Of a DNA stretch of 64,000 nt, positions 22,660-31,702 are shown piece after piece. This DNA comes from Microbacterium psychrotolerans (lineage in GTDB: Bacteria > Actinomycetota > Actinomycetes > Actinomycetales > Microbacteriaceae): positions 305,626 to 369,625 of the forward strand of contig NZ_JAVFWO010000005.1 of NCBI RefSeq assembly GCF_031085295.1, written 5' to 3'. Under the pieces are notes generated by a model. It searched no databases. It worked only from the letters and a program-made list of their open reading frames with translations, and was not told the origin of the DNA. Position numbers and translations under genes: made by a program. The first letter of the stretch is position 1. Every line of letters begins with the position of its first letter.

Positions 22660-23997
22660 ATGGTGAACGAGCATCAGCAACCGACACGCCCACCGGCCGC
22701 CGAAGCCCCTGCGGGGCATCCGGCGCCGTCGGCGGCCGGCGATGTCCCTGTCGCCGAGACCGGAGACTTCTGGCTCCTGCTGGGCGCCGCTGCGCTGCTC
22801 GGCGTCTTCGGCGGCCTGTTCGGTCTCGTCTTCATGTGGCTGCTGCGTCTCGGGCAGGGCTGGTACGCCTACTCCAGCCCCGGCTGGATGGGGGGCCACT
22901 GGTGGTGGGTTGCGGTCACGGCTGCCGCCGGTCTGGTCATCGGCCTTCTCCGCTGGGCCACCCGCCTGCCGTTCAAGACGCCGGGACTGATCGCCGACCT
23001 GCAAGACCAGTATGTGAACCCACGCCTGGTGCCCGGGATCCTGCTCGTCTCGACCGCCTCCCTCATCGGCGGGGCGAGCCTCGGTCCCGAGAAGGCGCTG
23101 GGTTCGGTCGGTGGCGGTCTTGGCCAGTGGATGGCCGCTCGGCGTCGCCTCGATGACGAAGGTCGAGGCGCCACCACGTTGAGCGGGATGGCGGGATCGT
23201 ATGGTGGGCTCTTCTCGAGCCCGATCATCGTGGTGATGATGATCGTCGAAGTGGCTCGGCCCGGGGGAGCGAAGCTCACCAGGGTCCTCGTCACCTCGAT
23301 CCTGTCGGCGAGCATCAGCTTCGGCATCTACTTCGCCGTAGCGGGGACGGTCTTCCTCGACCTCTACGCGGTTCCGTCGTTCTCCTACCAGAACTGGTAC
23401 CTCCTGGCGGGCGTCGGGATCGGACTTCTCGCGGCGGTCGTGAGCACTCTGCTCGGCGTTACTGTCACCGCTTCGGGCAAGCTGTTCGACAGGCTGCGAC
23501 TGCCCGACCTGGTCAAGTCGATCATCGGTGGCGTGCTGTTCGGCGTCGTCGGCGTGATCCTGCCGCTCACGATGATGACCGGCACCGATCAGCTCGGGGT
23601 GGTGCTGAAGGAAGGGGCGACGCTGGGGCTCGGCCTCGTCGCCGTCCTGGTGATCGCGAAGATGATCACGATGGGAGTGAGCCTGGGCAGCGGCTTCATC
23701 GGCGGCCCGATCTTCCCCTCCCTCTTCATCGGCGGCACCGCCGGGGTCGCGTTGCACCTCGCAGTCCCGAGCCTGCCGCTCGGCCTGACGTTCACGTGCA
23801 TGTTGGCGGCTGTCGTCGGCGGCTTCGTCTCCGCGCCGTTCGCGATGGTGCTCTTCGCGGCGTTCACGACCCAGATCGGCGCGCTGAACGCCACGCCGGT
23901 CCTGCTCGCGGTGATCACCTCGTTCGTCACCGTCGAGGCGGTCAGGTTCCTGCTCGCCAGGCGCGGTCGACCGAGAGCTGACGCCGGGGCTCCATGA
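22660..23997 (+). CDS. ClC-family chloride channel or Cl-/H+ antiporter
   Basis: The 445-residue membrane protein starts with a Pro/Ala-rich cytoplasmic segment of about 35 residues and then has about ten hydrophobic helices. Family landmarks are GASLGPEKALGSVGG (about residues 135-149, with the gating Glu of the GxxGPE motif) and SLGSGFIGGPIFPSLFIGG (about 344-362). The Glu would favour coupled anion/proton exchange. The first ion-binding motif differs from the classic GSGIP, so the anion may not be chloride. CAGGAGG lies 7 bases before the ATG. No CBS domain follows. Confidence 0.9.
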   Translation: MVNEHQQPTRPPAAEAPAGHPAPSAAGDVPVAETGDFWLLLGAAALLGVFGGLFGLVFMWLLRLGQGWYAYSSPGWMGGHWWWVAVTAAAGLVIGLLRWATRLPFKTPGLIADLQDQYVNPRLVPGILLVSTASLIGGASLGPEKALGSVGGGLGQWMAARRRLDDEGRGATTLSGMAGSYGGLFSSPIIVVMMIVEVARPGGAKLTRVLVTSILSASISFGIYFAVAGTVFLDLYAVPSFSYQNWYLLAGVGIGLLAAVVSTLLGVTVTASGKLFDRLRLPDLVKSIIGGVLFGVVGVILPLTMMTGTDQLGVVLKEGATLGLGLVAVLVIAKMITMGVSLGSGFIGGPIFPSLFIGGTAGVALHLAVPSLPLGLTFTCMLAAVVGGFVSAPFAMVLFAAFTTQIGALNATPVLLAVITSFVTVEAVRFLLARRGRPRADAGAP

Positions 23998-24153
23998 TAG
24001 GTCGACGGGACTGGCGCTGGTCACCCGCGGGAGGGCTTCATTCCAGCGTCGGCAGCAGAGCGACTGGCATGCACTCCGATGCCGCCGAGGTTCCTGCTCC
24101 GATGAGCTTGGCGGGTCGGCCGGCCGTGTCGGTCGCAATCTCTCCTGGGTGTG

Positions 24154-24939
24154 TCAGGTCACGTGGGCCAGGATGGCTGCGGCGACGGCCCTCGGCGCGG
24201 ATTGCTGGGCGACATGGTGATGAGCCGGGATGAGGAGAAGGCGTGCTCGAGCTGCAGAGTCGTGCAGGCGGCGGCACCACTCCAGTCCGGCGATGGGATC
24301 TCGCGAGCCCCGAATGACGATCAGAGGCATGGACAGCGCCGTCACGCGGTCCTCGATGCGGTAGGTCAACATGTGGCGGACCTGCGCGAGGTACCAGGGC
24401 ACTCCACACCTCAGGTAGTCGGTGAGGACGATCGCATTGATCGCGAGCGTCTCACCAAGCGTGTCCCTCGCGAGGGCGATCAGCTGCGAAGCGAGCGAGC
24501 GGTGCTCCGCGTCCGCCACGGGGCCGATCGCCACCACGTCCGTGACATGCTCCGGTCGCTGTGCACCGACCTCGACCACCCACTGCGCACCCATCGAGTG
24601 TCCGACCAGCACGACGGGTCCCGCGTTCAGCGATTCGATGACAGCGCCTAACGCAGACGCCATTGCAGCGACACCGACGTCGACGCCCGGCTTCGGCAGA
24701 CCGCCGAAGCCCGGCAGGTCGATCGAGTACACCGCTCGATCCTGCGCGAGCACATCGTGCAGCCGGGAGAGATACCGGTGCGACATCCCGATCCCGTGGA
24801 TGAGAACGATGGCTGGACGGGGAGCCGCGACCGCCGGTGATGAGAGAAGCACACGGAACGCCAGTCCGTCCTCGTCGACCCTCCACTCATCGCGGCGGAC
24901 TTTCCTCGCAGCGGTGCTTCCCGCAGGTTGGCCGTTCAT
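24154..24939 (-). CDS. Alpha/beta hydrolase
   Basis: The 261-residue protein has the classic fold order: oxyanion strand IVLIHGIGMSHRYL (about residues 44-57), nucleophile elbow GHSMG with Ser115, a cap region, Asp in RGSRDPIAG and His in PAHHHVAQQ. There is no signal peptide. Substrate cannot be told; esters, lactones or small C-C bond substrates are all possible. It is transcribed in the same direction as the arylsulfatase, 98 bases downstream of it, so the two may be co-expressed. Confidence 0.88.
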   Translation of the reverse strand: MNGQPAGSTAARKVRRDEWRVDEDGLAFRVLLSSPAVAAPRPAIVLIHGIGMSHRYLSRLHDVLAQDRAVYSIDLPGFGGLPKPGVDVGVAAMASALGAVIESLNAGPVVLVGHSMGAQWVVEVGAQRPEHVTDVVAIGPVADAEHRSLASQLIALARDTLGETLAINAIVLTDYLRCGVPWYLAQVRHMLTYRIEDRVTALSMPLIVIRGSRDPIAGLEWCRRLHDSAARARLLLIPAHHHVAQQSAPRAVAAAILAHVT

Positions 24940-25037
24940 CTCCCCACGGTAGTCCTCGGCTCGTCGCTCCCCGAAGGAAGGAGTGATCGATTACGTGGGC
25001 CGAAGGTTCCCTGCCCGGCGATCTTCTCGGTCCCGAT

Positions 25038-27341
25038 TCAGGTCGAGTAGATGACGTGGACGCTGTCGATGTCCCCGGTGTAGGGGAACGGTGCCCTGTC
25101 GAAGTAGTCGAGAGAGACGGGGCCGCCCAGGCATCTGCCGATGTCGAGACAGTCGTTTGCGGTGAACAGCAGGGGCGCACTGATCGGCACCGTGCCCTGT
25201 GCCCACTCTTCGCCGTCGACCGAGATCACGATGCGGAGTGGACCTCCCGGCCGCGCCTCGAGATAGGACGTCTCGATCACGATGGTGTGCGATCCCGGCT
25301 CCAGCGAGCGTTCCGATCGGATCTGGGTCCGCTGGACGATGAACAGGTTGTACTCGTAGACGATTCGACCGTCATCGACGAAGCAGGTGAGCCCTCCGCC
25401 TGCGCCGCCCAGCGCGTAGAGGACTCCCTCGGGCTTCTCAGCTGCCGTTGTCTTGATGGTCACTTTGTTGGCGCGATTGCCGAGCGCCGGGGCGATGAAC
25501 TCCGGCATCCGGATGATGTCCCCGGTGAAGTTCCACTCGCGATACGGCGTCGAGATGCGCAGCTCCGGGTGATAGACGGGCACCCAGAGTCCACCGCCGA
25601 TCGGGTAGACGCTGTTGCGAGCCGCCTCCATCGCGAACAGCTCTTTCATCTGCGCGAGCTTTTCGGGCTCCTGGCCGGCGAGGTCCTTCGCCTGCGTCCA
25701 GTCCTCGTCGAGGTGGTACAGCTCCCACGTGTCGTGATCGGGCGTCCAATCCGCGATCCCCGGCGGAAGCCCGGGCACCCAGGGTGCCCGTGGACCGAAC
25801 GCGGATGCCATCCAACCGTCGTGGTAGATCGCACGGCTTCCCATGATCTCGAAGTACTGCGTCAGATGCTGCGACTCCGCAGCCGGGTCCGCGAGTATCG
25901 CGGCGAAGCTCGTGCCGTCGATCGGGTCCTGCGGGATGCCGTTGACCACGCGCGGGTGCGAGATGCCGAGCAGATCGTACAGTGTCGGGACGATGTCGGT
26001 GCAGTGGACGAACTGCGAGCGGGGTGTGGCATCCGGCGTCACCTTCGCCGGCCACCGGATCGCCATGGGGTTACGCGTGCCCCCGAGGTGGGAGGCGACG
26101 AGCTTCATCCCCTTGTACGGGGTGCTGCCTGCCCACGCCCAGCCGGCGTGGTACTGGTTGTCGGCCTTCGGCGTGCCGAGCACGTCGAGGCCGCCCATGT
26201 CGTTCATCGCCTTGATGTGCTGCGGAATCGTCGACGGGATGCCGTTCTGTGCGAGCAGCTCGCTGATCGTGCCGTTCTGCCCTTCGCCGGAAGACCCGTT
26301 GTCGCCCCAGATGTAGAACACGAGCGTGTTCTCGCCGTACCCGAGGCTTTCGAGCTCGTCCACGAGACGGCCGGCCTGCACGTCGGCGTGCTCGGCGAAG
26401 CCGGCGGCGACCTCCATCAGGCGACGCTGGAACGGCTTCTCGTCCTCGGGGATGTCGTCCCACGCGGCCAGCCGTTCATCGCGCTCCGTGAGCACAGCGT
26501 CCTCCGGGATCCACCCGGAAGCCTTGGCCCGCGCGAACACGCGCTCGCGATAGGCATCCCACCCGTCGTCGAACTTGCCGGCGTACTTGTCGGCCCACTC
26601 CTTCATGATGTGGTGCGGGCCGTGGAGGCATCCGGTCGCCCAATACATCATGAAAGGCTTGTCCGGCTCGAGCGCCTTGTGGTTTCGCAACCAGTGGATG
26701 GCGTCGTCGGCGAGATCCTCACTGAGGTGGTAGCCCTCCTCGGCGGTCTTCGGCGGGAGGACGCTCGTGGTGTTGCGTACGAGATTCGGCTCGTACTGGG
26801 ATGCCTCGCCCGCGAGGAAGCCGTAGAAGTACTCGAACCCGCTCTCTGACGGCCAGTTGTGGAACGGGCCGGTGACTCCGGTCTCGATGGCAGGGGTGTT
26901 GTGCCACTTGCCGAACGCGGCGGTCGAGTATCCGTAGTCCTTGAGGACCTCCGCGCCCAGCGCGCTGCTCTTGGGGATCTCGCCTGCGTAGCCGTCCCAG
27001 TCGTTGGCGAGCTCCGCGATCTGGCCGTTTCCGATCCGGTGGTGGTTGCGGCCCGACAGAAGCGATGCCCGGGTAGGCGAGCACATCGCTGTCGTGTGGA
27101 ACCGATTGAACCCGATCCCGCCCTCGAGCACGCGGCTCAGCGTGTCGGTGCGGACCTCCCCGCCGAAGGTGTCGGGAAGACCTGGCCCCGCGTCATCGAT
27201 CAGGATGATCAAGATGTTCGGAGCGTCCTCGGGCAGTCTGCTCGGAGTCGCTCGCTGAGCGTAGACCGACTCCTGCATCGTTCTGCCGGCGATGCTGGCC
27301 GAAGGGGTCGGAGGGAACGGAAGAACATCCTGCGGGCTCAT
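25038..27341 (-). CDS. Arylsulfatase-type sulfatase
   Basis: The 767-residue enzyme carries the formylglycine signature CSPTRASLLSG at Cys87, metal ligands in IDDAGPGLPD (about residues 48-57), the GKWH motif and a DNGSS metal-binding segment. Long members with a C-terminal beta-rich extension act on sulfate esters of aromatics or alkyl chains. The ATG at 27341 has GGAAAGAG upstream; the open frame continues about 860 bases further upstream but overlaps another gene, so it is rejected. There is no signal peptide, and no formylglycine-generating enzyme gene lies nearby, so activation must come from elsewhere. Confidence 0.92.
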   Translation of the reverse strand: MSPQDVLPFPPTPSASIAGRTMQESVYAQRATPSRLPEDAPNILIILIDDAGPGLPDTFGGEVRTDTLSRVLEGGIGFNRFHTTAMCSPTRASLLSGRNHHRIGNGQIAELANDWDGYAGEIPKSSALGAEVLKDYGYSTAAFGKWHNTPAIETGVTGPFHNWPSESGFEYFYGFLAGEASQYEPNLVRNTTSVLPPKTAEEGYHLSEDLADDAIHWLRNHKALEPDKPFMMYWATGCLHGPHHIMKEWADKYAGKFDDGWDAYRERVFARAKASGWIPEDAVLTERDERLAAWDDIPEDEKPFQRRLMEVAAGFAEHADVQAGRLVDELESLGYGENTLVFYIWGDNGSSGEGQNGTISELLAQNGIPSTIPQHIKAMNDMGGLDVLGTPKADNQYHAGWAWAGSTPYKGMKLVASHLGGTRNPMAIRWPAKVTPDATPRSQFVHCTDIVPTLYDLLGISHPRVVNGIPQDPIDGTSFAAILADPAAESQHLTQYFEIMGSRAIYHDGWMASAFGPRAPWVPGLPPGIADWTPDHDTWELYHLDEDWTQAKDLAGQEPEKLAQMKELFAMEAARNSVYPIGGGLWVPVYHPELRISTPYREWNFTGDIIRMPEFIAPALGNRANKVTIKTTAAEKPEGVLYALGGAGGGLTCFVDDGRIVYEYNLFIVQRTQIRSERSLEPGSHTIVIETSYLEARPGGPLRIVISVDGEEWAQGTVPISAPLLFTANDCLDIGRCLGGPVSLDYFDRAPFPYTGDIDSVHVIYST

Positions 27342-27592
27342 CGTCAACTCTTTCCGACGGCGGCGAGGTCCCGGCACTTCCCGGGATGCCGTCTGACACG
27401 GACGATATCGACCCGTCAACGCTCGTGGCAACACTCGTTCTGGGTGATGTCGCTCCCGGGGCCATGCGGCGCCGCTCGGAGGGGTGGTGATCGCACACGG
27501 CGCTCGTGCTGCCGACGACGAGCCGCGGAAGTCAAGGATGACGTGCACGAACCGTGCAACGAGAGATTCACTGGCGTCTCGATCCCCCGGAG

Positions 27593-28567
27593 TCAGACGA
27601 GGCTGGGTGTTCTTCGGGACGTCGAGATGCTGCGGCGGAAGGCGAGGACCGCGTCGGTTGCTGCGTATACGGCGAGTGCGGCGAAGATGAGTCTGGCTGT
27701 GGTGTCCGTCACTGGTGAGAGGAACACCGGCCCCGCGAGCGACCACCACAACAGGAGGCCGGCCATTGCCAGGGACAGCACTGCTCGGGCGCGCAGAGTG
27801 GGCACGGTCCATCGTCCTGTGATGAGCACCACCACGTACAGGACGAGGTCCGCCGCCCACAAGGGAAGTATCCAGGGCGCTCGCCACTGCAGGAATCCGG
27901 GGTCGAGGGCGAGGGCTTCGATCGCGGGTTCTGGGAGCCCGGGCGCCCACGAGGCGAGCCAGGGCAGGGCGATGACGATGGTGGCGCCCAGCACCCCGGC
28001 CGCGATTGCGACGACCGTGCCGGGGCGACTGACCCGGTCGCGGTCGATCGTGCGGGGCGGGGCAGGCGTCCAGGCCTTCGACCCGGATTCGCGTCGGTGA
28101 TCGACCAGCGCTCCGATGAGTGTGTAGGTGATCATCGCGCCGGGCCACCAGAGGGCGCCGATGCCCGCGCCGAGCCACCAGACGGTGAGGCGACCCCACC
28201 AGGTGTCAGCGCCGTAGTCCCAGCCGGTGACCGGGATGACGCCCAGCAGGGTGGCTGGCAGAGTGACCGCCCAGATCAGGGCGATGCCGCCGAGCGCGAT
28301 CCAGGTGAATCGGGGGGCGTTGGACGGGCGGATGATCGTGAAGCCGGCGGGTCGGTAACGGTCGGCTACGTCCTGCGGTGTGCCGAAGGTCGTGAGCAGT
28401 TCCATGGCGAGCGTGGGGTCGGCGGGGCGACCGGTGTCCGCTGCCCGACCGGCGAGTTCGTCGTCGAGCAGCGAGCGCAGTTCGAGGGCGACGTCGGCGC
28501 GCTGGCGTCTCGGCAGGTGCCGCACGACGTCGGCTACGTAGCTGTCGATGATGGCGGTGGGATCCAC
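27593..28567 (-). CDS. HAAS-domain membrane protein paired with PadR
   Basis: The 324-residue protein starts with a cytoplasmic helical region (about residues 1-75, YVADVVRHLPRRQRADVALELRS-like) typical of HAAS signalling domains, followed by about six membrane helices (from about residue 85). Such proteins are regularly encoded just after a PadR regulator and probably respond to or modulate membrane stress. The GTG start lies one base after the padR stop, with GAGGAGG in the padR 3' end, so translation is coupled. No enzymatic motif is visible. Confidence 0.78.
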   Translation of the reverse strand: MDPTAIIDSYVADVVRHLPRRQRADVALELRSLLDDELAGRAADTGRPADPTLAMELLTTFGTPQDVADRYRPAGFTIIRPSNAPRFTWIALGGIALIWAVTLPATLLGVIPVTGWDYGADTWWGRLTVWWLGAGIGALWWPGAMITYTLIGALVDHRRESGSKAWTPAPPRTIDRDRVSRPGTVVAIAAGVLGATIVIALPWLASWAPGLPEPAIEALALDPGFLQWRAPWILPLWAADLVLYVVVLITGRWTVPTLRARAVLSLAMAGLLLWWSLAGPVFLSPVTDTTARLIFAALAVYAATDAVLAFRRSISTSRRTPSLV

Positions 28568-28568
28568 G

Positions 28569-28910
28569 TCAGTCCTCCTCGGTCAGGAGCCGGTTCATCA
28601 CCGACGCCAGCGACCCCCATGCGGAGGTCAAGTCTTGGTACACGCCGGTGCCGAGGGCGCTCAGCTCGTAGTAGCGGCGGGGAGGGCCGTCCTCCGCCTG
28701 CCACTGCGAAGCGAGCAGTCCCTGGCTCTCCAGCCGGCGCAGCAGCGGGTAGAGCGTTCCCTCCTCGATGGGCATCCCGCGCTGAGCGAGGGCCTGCCGC
28801 AGGGAGTACCCGTACTGCGGGGTGCGCAGCTGGGAGAGCACGGCCAGCACGAGGGCGCCCTTACGGAGGTCCTGCTCGAGTCGACCGAGCTGTGCCGCAC
28901 TATGTACCAT
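28569..28910 (-). CDS. PadR-family transcriptional regulator
   Basis: This 113-residue winged-helix protein has the PadR pattern: ALVLAVLSQLRTPQYGYSLRQ, then PIEEGTLYPLLRRLESQGLL (about residues 47-66), then a wing with PPRRYYELSALG. A short C-terminal dimerisation helix follows, as in the short PadR subfamily. The start codon is covered by a perfect TGTAC-N8-GTACA repeat, so it most likely represses itself and the HAAS gene behind it. The inducer is unknown. Confidence 0.92.
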   Translation of the reverse strand: MVHSAAQLGRLEQDLRKGALVLAVLSQLRTPQYGYSLRQALAQRGMPIEEGTLYPLLRRLESQGLLASQWQAEDGPPRRYYELSALGTGVYQDLTSAWGSLASVMNRLLTEED

Positions 28911-28920
28911 GTGGCGTACA
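28903..28920. promoter_or_regulatory. PadR operator TGTAC-N8-GTACA
   Basis: A perfect 5-bp inverted repeat with an 8-base spacer, matching the ATGT-N8-ACAT design of PadR sites. It overlaps the padR start codon, and an outer TATGTA/TACATA pair extends the symmetry to 28901-28927. Confidence 0.75.
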
Positions 28921-29142
28921 CTACATAGCGCGACACAGTAGCCGCAAGCACCACGTCATTTCCTCAACGAGCCGCACCGTTGTTAGTGAGCTGCGGCGGC
29001 TCGGCCGCGAAACCGGCCAGGTTGTATAGCGGCCAAATCGCAGCCCCTAACAGCGCTACTCCGCCAGTTCACTCATGACCCAGCTCATCGACCGTTGGCT
29101 GAAAGCCGCACTCGCGGCGGGTTGATCATCGATCGGCGTGCG

Positions 29143-29940
29143 CTACCTTCGGTCGCCCCCGGTCTGCGCGCCAGCCGTTTCTCCGGGGCGTTGTGCGGGA
29201 GTGTCACCGGTTCCGCCGGTTGTCGCCGAGACAGCGCCGGCCCCCAGCAGGGTTCCCAGGATGCCGACGCCCGCGGCCGCGTCGAGGATCTGGGTGGCCA
29301 TGAGGGCCGAGATCACCCCTACCCCGAAGAGCACGATGACTAACCGGCCCCAGTTCTTCACGACGAAGGGGATCACGAGCGCCGGCGCCGATGCCGTCGC
29401 GATGGCGGGCGGCTGGATTGTCACTTGTTTGGGCTCGAGTTCGGTTGCCGTCCCGCCCGCATCCGTCACCGTGGCGCGGATCTTGTACGTCCCGTCCTCG
29501 GCGAACGTGGCGAGAATCGTCCGGCCGCCGTCGATCTCCTCGACCGTCGCCCCTTGCACGTCCCATGAGACAGTGGCGCCGTCGGCGAGGTCCTCGACCG
29601 TGAACATCACCGCTGTGTCCTTCTGGGCCACGCTGCTGCCGATGATGGCGGGCCCGACGTGGATGCCTCTCTCCACGGCACCGCCCGAGTCAATCGCCAC
29701 TGGCGGGGCGCCCGGGGTGGTGGCGAGCTTCTCGATGGTTCGCAGAGCGTCGCGATGGTAGAGCCAGGCGAAGACCAGCGCGAGGACGATCACGACGATG
29801 GCGCCGAGCAGCAGGCCGATAGCGAGGTAGTAGTTCGACAGTGCCACGTCCACCGCACTCGTGGCGGGGTCGGCCGGCGTGGAACTCGGTGACGGGTCGC
29901 CTTCGGTGGCGAGGACGCGGATCAACATACGAGACCCCAT
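29143..29940 (-). CDS. Membrane protein with extracytoplasmic Ig/PKD-like domain
   Basis: The 265-residue protein has an N-terminal membrane helix (about residues 36-60), a soluble beta-rich region (about 90-185) ending in a PKD-like ATFAEDGTYKIRATVTDAGG strand pair, then two further hydrophobic segments (about 190-230) and a Gly/Thr-rich tail. I do not recognise the family. ATG 29940 was chosen as the first start after the divergent promoter region; ATG 29928 is close behind and equally likely. It diverges from the FAD-binding oxidoreductase gene. Confidence 0.6.
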   Translation of the reverse strand: MGSRMLIRVLATEGDPSPSSTPADPATSAVDVALSNYYLAIGLLLGAIVVIVLALVFAWLYHRDALRTIEKLATTPGAPPVAIDSGGAVERGIHVGPAIIGSSVAQKDTAVMFTVEDLADGATVSWDVQGATVEEIDGGRTILATFAEDGTYKIRATVTDAGGTATELEPKQVTIQPPAIATASAPALVIPFVVKNWGRLVIVLFGVGVISALMATQILDAAAGVGILGTLLGAGAVSATTGGTGDTPAQRPGETAGAQTGGDRR

Positions 29941-30322
29941 TTCCCAGTTGCGCTGAGCATGCACCAGTGAGCAAGCGCCGTCAATCGCATGCCGCGGAAG
30001 GTGCCGTGGCCGTGTCGACAACGGCAGGACGTGGCGGGGCGCCTCCTGGATTAATTCCGCCCCTTGTGCGCACGCGGATGCTGGCGTCTGCCCGCCGGCG
30101 ATCTCGAGTTGATGAAGCACCCCACGGGCGCGCGTTCACAGCCGGCCAAGCGCACGAGCGCGATGAGGGACTCCCTGGTGCACGCAACGTCGTGCGCCGG
30201 ACCCACACTTGCCCACTTCGGCAACGAATGCGACACGAGTGCGGCGCTGGTTGTGAAACGCCCTCAGACCGGCAGGGAGCGACATCCTTCACTCGAACCC
30301 CGCCGCGGACTAGCGTGGATTC
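29941..30322. other. 382-base divergent intergenic region
   Basis: No gene is convincing here. The right end holds a plausible leaderless promoter for the oxidoreductase gene (see 30288-30316). The rest shows no clear repeats or RNA structure. Confidence 0.5.
30288..30316 (+). promoter_or_regulatory. Putative leaderless promoter of the 10-methyl fatty acid operon
   Basis: TTCACT (30288-30293) and TAGCGT (30311-30316) are spaced by 17 bases, and the GTG start lies 7 bases after the -10, where transcription would begin. No ribosome-binding site precedes the GTG. Confidence 0.55.
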
Positions 30323-31702
30323 GTGTCCGCTCCTGCGACTGACGCCCGCACTGCTCACGCCGTCGGCGTGCGGCGGCTACTCGAGAGCTATCGGGCGCTG
30401 CCGACGGGTGCCCAGGTCCGGCTCGCCAAGCGCACCTCGAACCTGTTCCGCACACGTTCGAGAACGGCTGCCCGAGGCCTCGACACGTCAGGGCTGACCG
30501 GCGTCATCCATGTCGATCCCGCGGGGCGGACGGCAGACGTGGCGGGCATGTGCACCTACGAGGATCTTGTGGCCACGACGCTGCGTCACGGGCTGGCGCC
30601 CCTTGTGGTGCCGCAACTGAAGACGATCACGCTCGGTGGTGCGGTGACCGGCCTCGGCATCGAGTCGACGTCGTTCAGAAACGGGCTGCCGCACGAATCG
30701 GTGCTCGAAATGGACATCCTCACGGGCGCAGGGGAGGTGGTCACCGCATCGCCCGGCGAGCACGCCGACCTGTATCGTGCTTTCCCCAATTCATACGGCA
30801 CTCTCGGCTACGCGGTGCGCCTGCGGATCGAGCTCGAGACCGTCGAACCGTTCGTGGCGCTCACGCACCTGCGCTTTCATGCGATCGAAGATCTGATCGC
30901 AGCGATGGACCGCATCGTCACGACGCATCGGCTGGACGACCTGCCGGTGGACTACCTCGACGGCGTCGTGTTCAGCGCTGACGAAAGCTACTTGTGCGTC
31001 GGCACCCAGACGTCTGCGCCGGGCCCGGTCGGCGACTACACCGGCCGACGGATCTATTACCGGTCAATCCAGCACGGCAACCTCACGAAGGCGGACCGAC
31101 TCACCATCCACGACTACCTGTGGCGATGGGACACCGACTGGTTCTGGTGCTCGGTGGCGTTCGGGGCGCAGCATCCTCTCGTCCGTCGCTTGTGGCCGCG
31201 ACGCTACTTGCGCAGCGCCACGTACGGCAGGCTCATGCGGGTGGAACGCCGATTCGATATCAGCGATCGCCTCGAGAAGTTGCACGGCCGCCCCGCACGT
31301 GAGCGTGTGATTCAGGACATAGAGGTGCCGATCGCGCGGTGCGTGGAGTTCGTCGAATGGTTCCTCGGGAACGTGCCGATCGCGCCGATGTGGCTCTGTC
31401 CGCTGCGATTGCGCAGTGGTGACGCCTGGCCGCTGTACCCGCTGCATCCACGCGAGACGTACGTCAACGTCGGATTCTGGTCGACCGTGCCGATTGGGGC
31501 GACAGAAGGCGAGACGAACCGGCTCATCGAGCGCAAGGTGAGCGAGCTGGACGGGCACAAGTCGCTGTACTCCGATGCCTACTACACGCGAGACGATTTC
31601 GACAGGCTCTACGGCGGGGCCGAGTATCGGTCGGTGAAGACGCGGTACGACCCCGACGCGCGACTGCTGGAGCTCTACCAGAAGGCTGTGCAACGACGAT
31701 GA
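30323..31702 (+). CDS. FAD-binding oxidoreductase, 10-methyl fatty acid synthesis reductase-like (TmsA/BfaA type)
   Basis: The 459-residue protein has an FAD-linked oxidase domain of the p-cresol methylhydroxylase type: the VDPAGRTADVAGMCTYEDLV region and the FAD-binding LKTITLGGAVTGLGIESTSF segment (about residues 98-117). A C-terminal substrate domain follows. A reductase of this family paired with a cyclopropane-synthase-like methyltransferase makes 10-methylstearic (tuberculostearic) acid: the methyltransferase adds a methylene to oleate in a phospholipid and this enzyme reduces it. The stop overlaps the methyltransferase start in ATGA, which fits that pathway. GTG 30323 appears leaderless. 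Confidence 0.78.
   Translation: MSAPATDARTAHAVGVRRLLESYRALPTGAQVRLAKRTSNLFRTRSRTAARGLDTSGLTGVIHVDPAGRTADVAGMCTYEDLVATTLRHGLAPLVVPQLKTITLGGAVTGLGIESTSFRNGLPHESVLEMDILTGAGEVVTASPGEHADLYRAFPNSYGTLGYAVRLRIELETVEPFVALTHLRFHAIEDLIAAMDRIVTTHRLDDLPVDYLDGVVFSADESYLCVGTQTSAPGPVGDYTGRRIYYRSIQHGNLTKADRLTIHDYLWRWDTDWFWCSVAFGAQHPLVRRLWPRRYLRSATYGRLMRVERRFDISDRLEKLHGRPARERVIQDIEVPIARCVEFVEWFLGNVPIAPMWLCPLRLRSGDAWPLYPLHPRETYVNVGFWSTVPIGATEGETNRLIERKVSELDGHKSLYSDAYYTRDDFDRLYGGAEYRSVKTRYDPDARLLELYQKAVQRR

Noticed and set aside
27342..28199. Extension of the arylsulfatase reading frame far upstream, giving a protein of over 1000 residues
   Set aside because: The added part is Arg/Pro-rich, overlaps the HAAS membrane protein gene on the same strand and lacks any family match. 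The ATG at 27341 has a ribosome-binding site and matches the family start.
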